Assembly (NCBI RefSeq): GCF_020037015.1
Contig: NZ_JAIQDE010000020.1
Span: 110,258-174,257 of the forward strand
Source of the DNA: Corallococcus sp. AS-1-6
GTDB taxonomy: Bacteria; Myxococcota; Myxococcia; Myxococcales; Myxococcaceae
Direction of reading: 5' to 3'
DNA: 64,000 bases
Part shown: positions 63,885 to 64,000 of the stretch, in pieces
Numbering within the stretch: position 1 is the stretch's first letter
Layout of the letters: every line of letters begins with the position of its first letter
Made by a program: the position numbers and the translations under genes
Notes under the pieces: model-generated
The model's database searches: none
The model's input: only the letters and a program-made list of their open reading frames with translations
Told to the model about the DNA's origin: nothing

Positions 63885-64000
63885 CATGGCCCCGAAGCCC
63901 CACCCGCCGAAGGCGAAGCGCGGAAACCTGTCCGACTGGAGGTCTGCGCGGAATAAGCAGTCCTACGAGCCGCATAGAGGTGGGGTGACATCGCAAGAAG
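63885..64000 (+). CDS. Possible start of a short or partial gene (runs off window)
   Basis: An ATG at 63885 after GAGGGG (63874-63879) opens a frame to the window end: MAPKPHPPKAKRGNLSDWRSARNKQ and on. It is basic and Pro-rich at the start. The half palindrome at 63924 lies inside it and supplies the GNLSDW codons. Whether it is a real gene cannot be decided here. Confidence 0.3.
63924..63938. repeat. Half copy of the 27-bp palindrome
   Basis: AAACCTGTCCGACTG repeats the left arm and centre of the element at 4552-4578 and 4618-4644 exactly for 15 bases, then diverges (GAGGTCTGCG), so the right arm is lost. Confidence 0.65.

Noticed and set aside
60617..63991. A 1124-codon minus-strand frame opposite the chemoreceptor fusion
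   Set aside because: Low-complexity Arg/His/Ala/Leu/Val-rich composition; shadow of the real frame with clear MCP and SBP motifs.

Overview
The window is GC-rich (roughly 70% by eye) with strong G/C preference at third codon positions. Several lineage markers point to a predatory, fruiting myxobacterium of the Myxococcaceae/Archangiaceae type (Corallococcus- or Myxococcus-like): Ser/Thr kinases of the Pkn type, a MYXO-CTERM-like C-terminal sorting tail, a TIGR02269-like lipoprotein, an ELWxxDGT repeat lipoprotein, many 'DAG'-rich lipoproteins and very large TPR and membrane proteins. The genus is an inference. No tRNA, rRNA, CRISPR array, insertion sequence or prophage was seen.

Layout, left to right. 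(1) 1-3373, minus strand: a compact methionine-salvage operon mtnB-mtnD-mtnC-mtnP-mtnA, with mtnA running off the left edge. (2) 3498-7594, minus: an alpha/beta hydrolase, a spacer carrying two copies of a 27-bp palindrome, and a translationally coupled DUF1501 (Tat-exported)/DUF1800 pair. (3) 7648-20528, minus: a membrane-anchored Ser/Thr kinase, a VanX-like D-Ala-D-Ala dipeptidase coupled to queC, a small lipoprotein, and a 3179-residue TPR protein. Divergent from the last is a kinase-cyclase fusion. (4) 23210-31129: a subclass B1-type metallo-beta-lactamase on the plus strand, then on the minus strand a small lipoprotein, an NlpC/P60-like lipoprotein and a 1901-residue polytopic membrane protein. 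(5) 31296-41302: a mixed housekeeping block with GNAT, endonuclease III, cardiolipin-synthase-like PLD, a TerB-acyl-CoA oxidase-like fusion, a SnoaL-like lipoprotein, a class-C-type serine hydrolase, a NAPE-PLD-like metallohydrolase, DUF3293 and ClpP. (6) 41613-49416: the ELWxxDGT repeat protein, fumarase C, a MOSC protein, a periplasmic sensor plus chemoreceptor pair, and a zinc-ribbon PspC protein. (7) 49692-52664: the glyoxylate shunt operon aceB-aceA. (8) 52874-58206: small proteins, a B12-binding radical SAM enzyme, a lipoprotein-toxin/immunity-like pair, and a heparin-lyase-like polysaccharide lyase with a MYXO-CTERM-like tail. (9) 58541-64000: arginine N-succinyltransferase, a transglutaminase-like protein, and a chemoreceptor fused to a peptide-type solute-binding domain.

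Functionally the window mixes central carbon and sulfur metabolism (methionine salvage, fumarase, glyoxylate shunt) with envelope and predatory-lifestyle functions (lipoproteins, peptidoglycan-related hydrolases, beta-lactamase-family enzymes, a secreted lyase) and signalling proteins of unusual architecture. The best candidate for an under-described system is the pair at 55353-57076. It consists of a lipoprotein with a PD-(D/E)XK nuclease-like C-terminus followed, with a 1-nt stop/start overlap, by a DUF3396-type immunity-like protein. The Shine-Dalgarno of the first gene lies inside a perfect 10-bp hairpin. This resembles the SitAI outer-membrane-exchange toxins of myxobacteria. The chemoreceptor with a predicted cytoplasmic solute-binding domain (60635-63784) is the second.
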